Shown here: positions 53,282 to 61,901 of the stretch, piece by piece
Layout of the letters: each line of letters opens with the position of its first letter
Numbering within the stretch: position 1 is the first letter of the stretch
Assembly (NCBI RefSeq): GCF_001509485.1
Contig: NZ_LLZI01000068.1
Span: 1 to 64,000, forward strand
From: Streptomyces sp. NRRL F-4489
GTDB lineage: Bacteria > Actinomycetota > Actinomycetes > Streptomycetales > Streptomycetaceae
Direction: 5' to 3'
DNA length: 64,000 nucleotides
Made by a program: the position numbers and the translations under genes
Notes under the pieces: generated by a model
Database searches by the model: none
The model's input: the letters and a program-made list of their open reading frames with translations, nothing else
What the model was told of the DNA's origin: nothing

Positions 53282-54334
53282 TCACCCTCCCCGGTTGGCA
53301 CGCGGGAACCGCCCTCCGCCCCCGGGGCGCCCGCCCGCCACGGCCGGGTGCGCCCCGGATTGCCGCTCCCCCGCGTCGGGGCGGCCTCCAGGACGCCGTT
53401 CCGCCGCGTCCGCGTCCCGGCCCCCTCCCGCCTCCGTAACCCCAACGGCCACCCGCTTCCGTCCCCGCCGGAGCACTCCCGAACCGAGGGCGACCCCCGC
53501 GCCCACCAAGAGGCTGCCGCCCAGTTGGCCCGCCCCGTAAGCGCCCGTGCCCGCCAACGGGGCGGTGAGCGCCGCGGAGACCGGGATCAGGCCGGAGAAC
53601 AGCGCGGCCCGTTCGGCGCCGATGCGCTGGATGCCCGCGTACCAGCAGACGAAGCCGGCGACGGTCACCACGACGGCCTGCCAGGCCAGCGCGGCGGCCT
53701 CCACGGGCCCCGGCAGCCGCAGCCAGTCCGTGCCCTGCGCCACGAGCCCGAGGACGGCGGCCTCGGCGGCGGCGAGGGCGCAGGCCACCGCGGAGAGCAG
53801 CCGCGGGCCGAGCGGGGGCAGGACGGGGACGGCGAGCAGACCGAAGCCCACCTCGCCGCAGAGCGCCGCCGCCGACCAGAGCAGCCCCTGACCGTCGGTG
53901 CGGCCCCAGCCCTGGACGGCGAAGGCCCCCACGGCGACCAGGAGGGCCCCGTGGACGACCGCGGGGCGCGGACGGCGTCCGGCGAGCGCGGGGGCCAGGA
54001 CGGCGACGACGACCGGCGCACAGCCGACGACCACACCGGGCACCGCCGGTTCCGCGGTGCGTTCGGCGGCCAGGATGGCGAGGTTGAAGCCGAGCATCCC
54101 GATGGCGGCGAGCAGCGTCAGCCGGGCCCACTGGCGGGCCGTCAGCACACGGAGCGGCGCGGTGCCGCGGCGGCCCAGGAGGGCGAACAGCAGGGCGGCC
54201 GCCAGTCCGTAGCGCAGGGCCTGGCCACCGGCGTACGGGTAGGCGCCGAGCAGGCTGTTGGCGGTGAACGAGCCGCCGACGAGGAGGCAGGCGAGGGCGG
54301 CGAGCAGCGCGCCGCGCAGGTGGTTCCGATCCAT
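53282..54334 (-). CDS. EamA/DMT-family membrane exporter
   Basis: 350 aa with about ten helices (LLAALACLLVGGSFTANSLL, ALRYGLAAALLFALLG, and on to GGSLLVGAGVALGSGVL). The double EamA repeat is clear. The last 55 residues are hydrophilic, Gly/Arg-rich and disordered. ATG 54334. Divergent from a PdxR/MocR-type gene, a very common pairing of exporter and regulator. Confidence 0.87.
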   Translation of the reverse strand: MDRNHLRGALLAALACLLVGGSFTANSLLGAYPYAGGQALRYGLAAALLFALLGRRGTAPLRVLTARQWARLTLLAAIGMLGFNLAILAAERTAEPAVPGVVVGCAPVVVAVLAPALAGRRPRPAVVHGALLVAVGAFAVQGWGRTDGQGLLWSAAALCGEVGFGLLAVPVLPPLGPRLLSAVACALAAAEAAVLGLVAQGTDWLRLPGPVEAAALAWQAVVVTVAGFVCWYAGIQRIGAERAALFSGLIPVSAALTAPLAGTGAYGAGQLGGSLLVGAGVALGSGVLRRGRKRVAVGVTEAGGGRDADAAERRPGGRPDAGERQSGAHPAVAGGRPGGGGRFPRANRGG

Positions 54335-54366
54335 GAGACGGACGCTAGGCAACCGGGTGACCCGGC

Positions 54367-54455
54367 TTAAGGTCCACTTCGGTGGCACCATCGGGGGCCA
54401 CTTGGCGAACGGAACGGGACAGCACGGGACTGGACAGCCCGGGACGGGACGGAAC
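54367..54455. promoter_or_regulatory. PdxR/MocR-like direct repeats between the exporter and regulator genes
   Basis: On the minus strand AAGTGGACCTTA (54378-54367) and AAGTGGCC (54403-54396) are direct repeats 24 bp apart that resemble the AAAGTGGwCTA box of corynebacterial PdxR. Further on, CGGGAC recurs every ten bases or so (54411-54455). Candidate regulator sites. Confidence 0.5.
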
Positions 54456-54484
54456 GCGGCACGGCGATCCGGGAGGATCCGGGC

Positions 54485-56050
54485 TTGACTACCTCGCCCT
54501 CCCGCCAACGGGGAGACGCGGAGGCGCAGTTGCAGTCAGCCGACAACGAGGACGACGGGGCCACCCGGCACCCCACCTGGTCCTCCGCCTGGGAGCTGCT
54601 GCTGCCGACCGCCTCCGCGCCGCCCCGGCAGCGGGGCAGGGTGCTCCAGGGGGCGCTGCGGGACGCGGTCCGCTCGGGGCGGCTGGCGGCCGGGACGCGG
54701 CTGCCGTCGGGGCGGGCGCTCGCCGCCGATCTGGGCGTCTCGCGGGGGCTGGTGACCGAGGCGTACGAGCAGTTGACGGCGGAGGGCTATCTGCGCAGCC
54801 GGCGCGGCGCGGGCACGTGGGTGAGCGGGGCGACCGGCTCGGGCAGCACGGGAGCGGCGAGCGGGCCGAGCGGTCCGGGGCGGGTCGGTGCGGTGCCGGC
54901 CGGCGAGGCCGAGCCCGTATGCCCGGACCGCTCCCCGGGGGCCGCGGTCGCGGACTTCACCCCGGGGACGCCGGACCTCTCGCTCTTCCCGAGGGCCGCG
55001 TGGTCGGCCGCGCACCGCAGGGCGGTGGCCCGGCTGCCGCACCGGGCGCTGGGCTACCCCGACCCGCGCGGCATCCCGGAACTCCGTGCCGAACTGGCCC
55101 GGTTGCTGGTCCGCCGCCGCGGCGTGGTGGCCGATCCGGCGCGGGTCGTGGTGTGTTCGGGGGTGGCGCAGGCCATGACGCTGCTGGGCGCGGCGGTGTA
55201 CGGGACGGGGCAGCGGACGGTGGCCCTGGAGGAGCCGGGGAGCCCCGAGCACCGGGAACTGCTCGCGGCGGCCGGGCTCACGGCCGTCCCGGTGCCGCTG
55301 GACGACGACGGGCCCGATCCGGTGGCGCTGGCGGCCTCCGGGGCGCGCACCGCGGTGCTGACCCCGTCGCACCAGTTCCCCACCGGGACGGCGGTACCGG
55401 CCGCCCGCAGGGAGGAACTGCTGCGCTGGGCGCGGTCGGTGGACGGGCTGCTGGTCGAGGACGACTACGACGGCGATTTCCGGTACGACCGGGCGCCGGT
55501 CGGGGCGCTGCAAGGGCTGGACCCGGAGCGGGTGGCGTACACCGGGTCGGTGAGCAAGTCGCTGGCCCCGGGGCTGCGGCTGGGCTGGCTGGTCGTACCG
55601 GAGCGGCTGCTCGACGCGGTGGTGGCCCGCAAGCGGCTGCTGGACCTGGGCAATCCGGTGCTGGACCAGGCGCTGCTGGCGGACCTCATCGCGCGCGGGG
55701 AGTACGACCGGCAGCTGCGCCGCTGCCAGCGCGCCTACCGGGAGCGCCGGGACGCGCTGGCCGCGGCGCTGGCCGCGCACTGCCCGGGCGCCGCGGTCAC
55801 CGGGATCGCCGCCGGACTGCACGCCATCGTGGCGCTGCCGGAACGCTACGGCCCGGAGGACGCGTTCCTGGCCCGGGCCCGGCGCGCCGGACTGGCGGTC
55901 CGCCCGCTGTCGGCGTACACCTGGGCCGGCGGCCGCGCGTCGGTCCGTACGCCGGACGGGCGGGTGCGGCTGGTGCTGGGGCACGCGCACCTGGCACCGG
56001 CGGAGATCGGCCGCGGGGTGGCGGTGCTGGGGCGGCTGGCCGGGGACTGA
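54485..56050 (+). CDS. MocR/PdxR family regulator (GntR helix plus aminotransferase-like domain)
   Basis: 521 aa. N-terminal GntR HTH (about 47-115: VLQGALRDAVRSGRLAAGTR, LGVSRGLVTEAYEQLTAEGY), a linker, then a fold-type I aminotransferase domain with PLP lysine near 358 in GSVSKSLAPGLRLGW and TPSHQFPTG. Such proteins sense PLP or an amino compound. TTG 54485 as start. Divergent from the EamA exporter. The frame through phoD is open but they are separate genes. Confidence 0.9.
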   Translation: MTTSPSRQRGDAEAQLQSADNEDDGATRHPTWSSAWELLLPTASAPPRQRGRVLQGALRDAVRSGRLAAGTRLPSGRALAADLGVSRGLVTEAYEQLTAEGYLRSRRGAGTWVSGATGSGSTGAASGPSGPGRVGAVPAGEAEPVCPDRSPGAAVADFTPGTPDLSLFPRAAWSAAHRRAVARLPHRALGYPDPRGIPELRAELARLLVRRRGVVADPARVVVCSGVAQAMTLLGAAVYGTGQRTVALEEPGSPEHRELLAAAGLTAVPVPLDDDGPDPVALAASGARTAVLTPSHQFPTGTAVPAARREELLRWARSVDGLLVEDDYDGDFRYDRAPVGALQGLDPERVAYTGSVSKSLAPGLRLGWLVVPERLLDAVVARKRLLDLGNPVLDQALLADLIARGEYDRQLRRCQRAYRERRDALAAALAAHCPGAAVTGIAAGLHAIVALPERYGPEDAFLARARRAGLAVRPLSAYTWAGGRASVRTPDGRVRLVLGHAHLAPAEIGRGVAVLGRLAGD

Positions 56051-56147
56051 ACGGCGCGCGCGAACCGCCCCCGGGAGCCGGGTGCTGCCCGGGAGCCCCG
56101 GTGCCGCCGTGTCCGCCGGCGCCCCGGACAGCCGCCATCCGCCCGGT

Positions 56148-56169
56148 GTTCACCGGGAGTTCGCCCACC
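56148..56169 (+). promoter_or_regulatory. PHO box upstream of phoD
   Basis: GTTCACCGGGA (56148-56158) is followed in register by GTTCGCCCACC (56159-56169), two 11-bp direct repeats of the kind bound by the phosphate regulator PhoP in Streptomyces (GTTCACC units), 60-80 bp before the phoD start. Confidence 0.6.
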
Positions 56170-56229
56170 GGGCACCGGGCGGCGATACCAACGGGACGTA
56201 TGCGGTCGGACGCGGTACGGAGGTGGAAG

Positions 56230-57816
56230 ATGGCGCGGGGTTCCGGTGGCGGCTTCGGGCGGCGCAGACTCCTTCAGGGCGCGGCGGCGGGGTCCGCGGC
56301 GCTGGCGCTGCCCGGGGTGGCCGGGGCGGGCCCGGCGGTGGCGGCCCCGGCGCTGGTGCGCGGCGGGCGGCCGCGGGCCGCCTGGGGCGTGCAGACGGGC
56401 GATGTGACCGCCTCGTCGGGGCTGGTGTGGGTGCGGTCCGACCGGCCGGCCCGGATAATGGTGCAGACCGCCGCCACGGAGTCGTTCCGGAACGCCCGGA
56501 CCTGGCAGGGGCCGCTCCTCGGCCCCGGTACGGACTTCACCGGCGTGACCTCGCTGCACGGGCTGCCGTCCGGGGAGCAGATCCACTACCGGGTGCTGCT
56601 GGCCGACCCGGAGGACCATCGGCGTACCGGGGACCCGGTGGACGGCACGTTCCGCACCGCGCCCGGTGACCGCCGCGACGTCCGGTTCGTATGGTCCGGC
56701 GACCTGGCCGGGCAGGGCTGGGGCATCAGCCCCGAGCACGGCGGCTACCGGATCTACGAGGACATGCGGCGCCGGAACCCGGACTTCTTCCTGTGCAGCG
56801 GCGACAACATCTACGCCGACAGCCCGATCCCGGAGCGGGTCACCCTGCCCGACGGGCGGATCTGGCGGAACGTGACCACGGAGGAGAAGTCCAAGGTCGC
56901 GGAAACCCTGGCGGAGTTCCGGGGGGCGTTCCGCTACAACCTGCTGGACGCGCATCTGCGCCGGTTCAACGCCCAGGTGCCGACGGTCGTCCAGTGGGAC
57001 GACCACGAGGTGCACAACAACTGGTATCCGGGGCAGCTGCTGGACGACGACCGGTACCGGGTCAAGGACGTGGACGTGCTCTCGGCCCGTGCGCTGCGGG
57101 CGTTCAGCGAGTACTTCCCGGTCCGTACGCTGCGGCCGGACGCCCGCGGCCGGGTGTACCGGGTGCTGCGGCACGGCCCGCTGCTGGACGTGTTCGTGCT
57201 GGACATGCGCCGGTACCGCAACGCCAACTCGCCTGACCGGCAGACCGACGACCCGCAGGGCATCCTCGGGGCGGAGCAGCTGCGCTGGCTCAAACGGGAG
57301 CTGGCGCGGTCGCGGGCGGTGTGGAAGGTGATCGCCGCGGACATGCCGCTGGGGCTGGTCGTCACGGACGGCCCGGCGAACTTCGAGGCGGTGTCCCAGG
57401 GCGACCCGGGGGCGCCGCTGGGGCGGGAGCTCCAGATCGCCGAGCTGCTGCGGTTCATCAAGCACCGGCGGATCACCGGGACGCTCTGGCTGACCGCGGA
57501 CGTGCACTACACCTCGGCGCAGCACTACGCGCCGGAGCGGGCGGCGTTCAAGGACTTCGAGCCGTTCTGGGAGTTCGTGTCCGGGCCGCTGCACGCGGGC
57601 GGTTTTCCGGCCGTGCAACTCGACGGAACATTCGGGCCCGAGCGGCCGTTCATCAAAGCACCGGACCGTGCGAACGTCTCCCCGGCGGAGAGTCCGCAGT
57701 ACTTCGGCGAGGTCGGGATCGACGGGGGAAGCGGGGAGCTGACGGTGCGGCTGTGCCAGGAGGGTGGAGAGGTCTTGTTCACCAAAACGCTGCAACCAGG
57801 ACGAGTAGGGCAGTAG
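56230..57816 (+). CDS. phoD: Tat-exported alkaline phosphatase D
   Basis: 528 aa. Twin-arginine signal (GRRRLLQGAAAGSAALALPG, about 10-29). The PhoD/metallophosphatase body shows FVWSGDLAGQGWG, FLCSGDNIYAD, VVQWDDHEVHNNW and WLTADVHYTSAQ, which hold the Fe3+/Ca2+ ligands. Extracellular phosphodiesterase/monoesterase for organic phosphate. GGAGG precedes ATG 56230. A PHO box lies upstream, so induction by phosphate limitation is expected. Confidence 0.94.
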   Translation: MARGSGGGFGRRRLLQGAAAGSAALALPGVAGAGPAVAAPALVRGGRPRAAWGVQTGDVTASSGLVWVRSDRPARIMVQTAATESFRNARTWQGPLLGPGTDFTGVTSLHGLPSGEQIHYRVLLADPEDHRRTGDPVDGTFRTAPGDRRDVRFVWSGDLAGQGWGISPEHGGYRIYEDMRRRNPDFFLCSGDNIYADSPIPERVTLPDGRIWRNVTTEEKSKVAETLAEFRGAFRYNLLDAHLRRFNAQVPTVVQWDDHEVHNNWYPGQLLDDDRYRVKDVDVLSARALRAFSEYFPVRTLRPDARGRVYRVLRHGPLLDVFVLDMRRYRNANSPDRQTDDPQGILGAEQLRWLKRELARSRAVWKVIAADMPLGLVVTDGPANFEAVSQGDPGAPLGRELQIAELLRFIKHRRITGTLWLTADVHYTSAQHYAPERAAFKDFEPFWEFVSGPLHAGGFPAVQLDGTFGPERPFIKAPDRANVSPAESPQYFGEVGIDGGSGELTVRLCQEGGEVLFTKTLQPGRVGQ

Positions 57817-57866
57817 AGGCCAATGCGCCGATTGCTGTTCTTACCTGGTTTTACCCGTCGGACACA

Positions 57867-57891
57867 AGGTGTTGGCGACGAGGCAACACCT
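57867..57891 (+). promoter_or_regulatory. Inverted repeat before the ACT-GNAT gene
   Basis: AGGTGTTG (57867-57874) and CAACACCT (57884-57891) are perfect 8-bp arms around 9 bases, ending 19 bp before the ATG. Either an operator or a small leader hairpin. Confidence 0.5.
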
Positions 57892-57909
57892 GTCCGCGAG
57901 GCTGTCCGC

Positions 57910-59316
57910 ATGACTGACGCGACCTCCCGCCGTTCCGCCCGGCGCCACCACTGGCGCCGGGACGCCGTCGAACTCGCCGCCCTGTTCACCGCGGTCGCGG
58001 TGGCCCACGCCGCCGCCGGCACGCTCGTCCACGGCCCCTCCGGCCCGGTGCTGCTGTGCGCCGCCGCGGCGGCCCTGCTGGCCACGACCGGCTTCCACCT
58101 GTGGTGGGCGCGCCGCCACGATCACGCCCCGCCCCCGACACCCGCCCCGGATACCGGCACCGCCGCACCACCCACCGCACCGGCCCCCCAGGCCGGCGGC
58201 CGGGGGACGGCGCTGTGGCGGATGCGCACCACCGTCCGGGACGAGCCGGGCAGCCTCGCCGCCCTGTGCGCGGCGCTGGCCGCCCACCGGGTGGACATCC
58301 TCAGCCTCCAGACCCACCCGCTCTCGGACGGCACGGTCGACGAGTTCCTGCTGCGCGCCCCGGCCGGGATACCGCCCGCGGAGCTGACCCGCGCGGTCGC
58401 CGGCGCGGGCGGCCGGCACAGCTGGCTGGAGCGGGCCGACGCGCACGACCTGGTCGACGCGCCGACCCGGATGCTGGGCCTGGCCACCCGTACGGCCCTG
58501 GATTCCGCCGAACTCCCGCTGGCGCTGCGCCAGTTGCTGGGCCGGTGCACCATCCACTCGGTGCCCGCCCGGTCGCTGTCGGGCCGTCCGCTCGCCGAAG
58601 AGGTGCCCGCCGAGGGCGTGCTGGAGGAGCACACCATGACGTTCCGCGACCCGTCCGGGGGTTCGCTCACCATCGAAAGGCCGCAGGTGCCGTTCACGCC
58701 CACCGAGTTCGCCCGGGTCCGCGCCCTGGTCGAGCTGGACAGCCGGCTCGGCCAGCGGGTGCCGCCGCGGCGCGACGTGCTGACCCTCCCCGAGGGCAAC
58801 GAGATCACCGTCCGCCGGGCCGGCCCCGGCGATCTGGCCGCCGCCCGCGCGATGCACCAGCGCTGCTCGACCGGCACCCTGGACCGGCGCTACCACGGCC
58901 CGGTGGCGGACGCCGACCGCTATCTGGGGCATCTGCTCAGCCCGCGGTTCGGCCGCACGCTGGCCGCCGAGACCGCCTCCGGGCGGCTGGTCGCGCTGGG
59001 CCACCTGCTGTGGGACGGCGACGAGACCGAGGTGGCGCTACTGGTGGAGGACGCCTGGCAGCACCGCGGCATCGGCACGGAACTGCTCCGGCGGCTGGTG
59101 GCGATGGCCGAGGAGGCCGGCAGCGAGAGCGTCTACGCCGTCACCCAGGCGTCCAACACCGGCATGGTGGCGGCGATGCGCGGCCTGGGGCTCCCGCTGG
59201 ACTACCAGATCGAGGAAGGCACCCTCGTGATCACCGCGCGCCCGGGGGGCGTCCCGGCGCACCGGGAGGCCGCTGATGAGGCGCTGCGGGCGCGGGACGG
59301 TTCCCGGCGCGGCTGA
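57910..59316 (+). CDS. Membrane-anchored ACT domain plus GNAT acetyltransferase
   Basis: 468 aa. Two N-terminal helices (AVELAALFTAVAVAHAAAG; GPVLLCAAAAALLATTGFHL) anchor it; after a Pro/Ala linker an ACT domain (about 95-165: MRTTVRDEPGSLAALCAALA, VDILSLQTHPL) could sense an amino acid; from about 300 a GNAT domain follows (ITVRRAGPGDLAAARAMHQR, ALLVEDAWQHRGIGTELLRR). ATG 57910 as start; an ATG at 57823 in frame is possible. ACT-GNAT proteins elsewhere are amino-acid-controlled lysine acetylases; here with a membrane anchor. Downstream of phoD. Confidence 0.85.
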   Translation: MTDATSRRSARRHHWRRDAVELAALFTAVAVAHAAAGTLVHGPSGPVLLCAAAAALLATTGFHLWWARRHDHAPPPTPAPDTGTAAPPTAPAPQAGGRGTALWRMRTTVRDEPGSLAALCAALAAHRVDILSLQTHPLSDGTVDEFLLRAPAGIPPAELTRAVAGAGGRHSWLERADAHDLVDAPTRMLGLATRTALDSAELPLALRQLLGRCTIHSVPARSLSGRPLAEEVPAEGVLEEHTMTFRDPSGGSLTIERPQVPFTPTEFARVRALVELDSRLGQRVPPRRDVLTLPEGNEITVRRAGPGDLAAARAMHQRCSTGTLDRRYHGPVADADRYLGHLLSPRFGRTLAAETASGRLVALGHLLWDGDETEVALLVEDAWQHRGIGTELLRRLVAMAEEAGSESVYAVTQASNTGMVAAMRGLGLPLDYQIEEGTLVITARPGGVPAHREAADEALRARDGSRRG

Positions 59317-59472
59317 CGGCGGACCGGGCCGGCCGCCGGGGCGTCCGTCCGCGCCCCGGCGGCCCCGTCCGCCCGCGCGCCCGGAGCGGCCCGGCGGCGC
59401 CCCGCGGCGCGACAGGCACGTACCCCGGAATGATGGTGACGCGGCGGGCCCATCCGTACGAGGATGGCGGGC

Positions 59473-61167
59473 ATGTCCCTTACCACTACTCCCGCGGGCG
59501 GTCCGCTGCCCCGCCAGGTCGCCGACGCCTACGTCGACGCCCTCGTCGAACTGGACCCGATCACCGGCACCTTCCTCGGGATCCCCGAGAGCTCCGGCAG
59601 GCTCCCCGACTTCTCGCCCGAGGGGCAGGAGGCGGTGGCGCGGCTCGCCCGCACCACGCTGGACCGGCTCGCGGAGGCCGAGACCCGGCCGGGCGCGGAC
59701 AGCCCCGCCGAGAAGATCTGCGCCCGGCTGCTGCGCGAACGGCTCACCGCCGAACTCGCCGTGCACGACGCCGGCGAGGGGCTGCGGACGGTCAGCAACC
59801 TCAGCTCGCCGCTGCACCACGTCCGGGAAGCCTTCACCCTCACCCCTGCCGAGACCGAGGAGGACTGGGCGGCGATCGCCCAGCGGCTGCGCGCCGTACC
59901 GGCCGCCCTGGGCGGCTACCGCGCCGCCCTCCAGGCCGGGCTGGAGAAGGACCTGCCGGCCGGCCCGCTCCAGGTCAGCACCGTCATCGGCCAGCTCGGC
60001 GAGTGGATCGGCACCGGCCGGAGCTGGTTCGCCGAGTTCACCGCGCCGGGCCCGGAGGCGCTGCGCGCCGAGCTGGACGAGGCCGCCGAGGCCGCCACCG
60101 GCGCCCTGGTGGAGCTGCGCGACTGGTTCCGGGACGTCTACGCCCCGGCGATCGAGGGCGCCCCGGACGTGGTGGGCCGCGAGCGGTACGCCCGGCTCGC
60201 CCGCTACTACAACGGCACCGACATCGACCCCGAGGAGGCGTACGCCTACGGCTGGTCGGAGTTCCACCGGCTGCTGGCCGAGATGGAGGCCGAGGCGCAG
60301 AAGGTGCTGCCCGGCGCCGCGTCGCCCTGGGAGGCGCTGGCCTGGTGCGATGAGCACGGCGAGGCCGTCGAGGGCGTCGAGGAGACCCGGCAGTGGCTCC
60401 AGTCGCTGATGGACGAGGCGATCGACGCGCTGGACGGCACCCACTTCGACCTGGCCGAGCGGGTCCGCCGGGTGGAGTCCCGGATCGCCCCGCCGGGCAG
60501 CGCCGCCGCCCCGTACTACACCCAGCCGTCGCTGGACTTCTCCCGCCCGGGCCGCACCTGGCTGCCGACCATGGGCCAGACCCGCTTCCCCGCGTACGAC
60601 CTGGTGTCCACCTGGTACCACGAGGGCGTGCCCGGCCACCACCTCCAGCTCGCGCAGTGGGCGCACGTCGCCGACCGGCTGTCGCGCTACCAGACCACCG
60701 TCGGGATGGTCAGCGCCAACGCCGAGGGCTGGGCCCTGTACGCCGAGCGGCTCATGGACGAGCTGGGCTTCCTGACGACGCCGGAGCGGCGCCTGGGCTA
60801 TCTCGACGCGCAGATGATGCGCGCGGTCCGGGTCATCATCGACATCGGCATGCACCTGGAGCTGCGGATCCCGGCCGATTCGCCGTTCCACCCGGGTGAG
60901 CGCTGGACGCCGCGGCTGGCCCACGAGTTCTTCGCCCGGCACAGCAGCCGCCCCGCGGACTTCGTCGAGAGCGAGATCGTCCGCTACCAGGGCATGCCGG
61001 GCCAGGCGATCGGCTACAAGCTCGGCGAGCGGGTCTGGCTCCAGGGCCGGGAGGCCGCCCGGGCCCGGCACGGCGCGGACTTCGACCTGAAGGCGTGGCA
61101 TATGGCGGCCCTGTCGCAGGGCTCCCTGGGCCTGGACGACCTGCTGACCGAGCTGTCGGCACTCTGA
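59473..61167 (+). CDS. DUF885 family protein with HEGxPGHH metal motif
   Basis: 564 aa, cytoplasmic. The motif YHEGVPGHHLQLAQ near 381-394 is a zincin-like HExxxxHH site, and AEGWALYAERLMDELG and VIIDIGMHLE follow, all typical of DUF885 metallo-hydrolases. Substrate unknown; peptidase activity is likely from the fold. I start at 59473, because GAGG lies eight bases upstream; ATG 59464 in frame is possible. Confidence 0.88.
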   Translation: MSLTTTPAGGPLPRQVADAYVDALVELDPITGTFLGIPESSGRLPDFSPEGQEAVARLARTTLDRLAEAETRPGADSPAEKICARLLRERLTAELAVHDAGEGLRTVSNLSSPLHHVREAFTLTPAETEEDWAAIAQRLRAVPAALGGYRAALQAGLEKDLPAGPLQVSTVIGQLGEWIGTGRSWFAEFTAPGPEALRAELDEAAEAATGALVELRDWFRDVYAPAIEGAPDVVGRERYARLARYYNGTDIDPEEAYAYGWSEFHRLLAEMEAEAQKVLPGAASPWEALAWCDEHGEAVEGVEETRQWLQSLMDEAIDALDGTHFDLAERVRRVESRIAPPGSAAAPYYTQPSLDFSRPGRTWLPTMGQTRFPAYDLVSTWYHEGVPGHHLQLAQWAHVADRLSRYQTTVGMVSANAEGWALYAERLMDELGFLTTPERRLGYLDAQMMRAVRVIIDIGMHLELRIPADSPFHPGERWTPRLAHEFFARHSSRPADFVESEIVRYQGMPGQAIGYKLGERVWLQGREAARARHGADFDLKAWHMAALSQGSLGLDDLLTELSAL

Positions 61168-61300
61168 CCCACCGGGATGCCACCCCCGGCCGGCCGCCGC
61201 GCACACCCCCCGCGCGGCGACCGGCCGCGGCCCCGCCCCGGAACGGCGTTCCTCCTACCTGCCACGCCGCGCGCTCCCCGCACCCCGCATCTCGCACGAC

Positions 61301-61314
61301 GTTTCACGTGAAAC
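61301..61314. other. parS centromere site (ParB binding)
   Basis: GTTTCACGTGAAAC is the exact 14-bp palindromic ParB site of Streptomyces. It lies in the 275-bp gap between the DUF885 gene and the Lrp gene. Most parS sites flank oriC; a single outlier further away would fit the gene content of this window. Confidence 0.9.
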
Positions 61315-61442
61315 ATGCCGCCACCCGGCCACGACCGGAAGCGCCCGCACACACTCAGACCACCGCAGCCGCCCCCTCCCTCTCCCCACCAACCTCCCGT
61401 GAGCCCTTGCCCCTCCGCCGACACCCCTGCTAGACAGCGGGG

Positions 61443-61889
61443 ATGACCGGATACTCCCCCGATGACGCCGACCGGCGCATCCTCGACGTCCTCCAGCGCG
61501 ACGGGCGGGTGAACCACGCCCAGCTGGCGCGCGCGGTGAACATGTCGCCGGGCGCGGTTGCCGCGCGGGTGCGGCGGCTGGAGGAGTCCGGTGTGATCTC
61601 CGGCTACGCGGCGGTGATCGATCCGGAGCGCCTCGGACTGCCGGTACTGGCGTTCGTACGGCTGCGCCACTCCGGCGGGGACGGCGGACCGTTCCGGGAC
61701 CTGCTGGCGCACACCCCGGAGATCCTGGAGGCGCACCACGTCACCGGCGAGAACAGCCTGTTCCTGAAGGTCGCGGCCCGCTCGATGAAGCACCTCGAGG
61801 AGGTCTCGGGCCGGATCGGCGCCCTCGGCGAGGTCGCCACGAGCGTGGTGTACTCCTCCCCCCTGCCCGGCCGCCCCGCCCGCGCCTGA
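61443..61889 (+). CDS. Lrp/AsnC family transcriptional regulator
   Basis: 148 aa. N-terminal HTH (about 10-55: DRRILDVLQRDGRVNHAQLA, VNMSPGAVAARVRRLEESGV) and a C-terminal RAM ligand domain (VLAFVRLRHS, ILEAHHVTGENSLFLKVAAR). It probably forms octamers and senses an amino acid. ATG 61443 as start. A parS site lies 129 bp upstream. Confidence 0.92.
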   Translation: MTGYSPDDADRRILDVLQRDGRVNHAQLARAVNMSPGAVAARVRRLEESGVISGYAAVIDPERLGLPVLAFVRLRHSGGDGGPFRDLLAHTPEILEAHHVTGENSLFLKVAARSMKHLEEVSGRIGALGEVATSVVYSSPLPGRPARA

Positions 61890-61901
61890 TCCCGCCCCCG
61901 C

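Noticed and set aside
54382..57816. Apparent 1,144-codon fusion of a regulator-like part and PhoD
   Set aside because: The first part is a shifted frame over the MocR gene; PhoD begins with its own SD and Tat signal at 56230.
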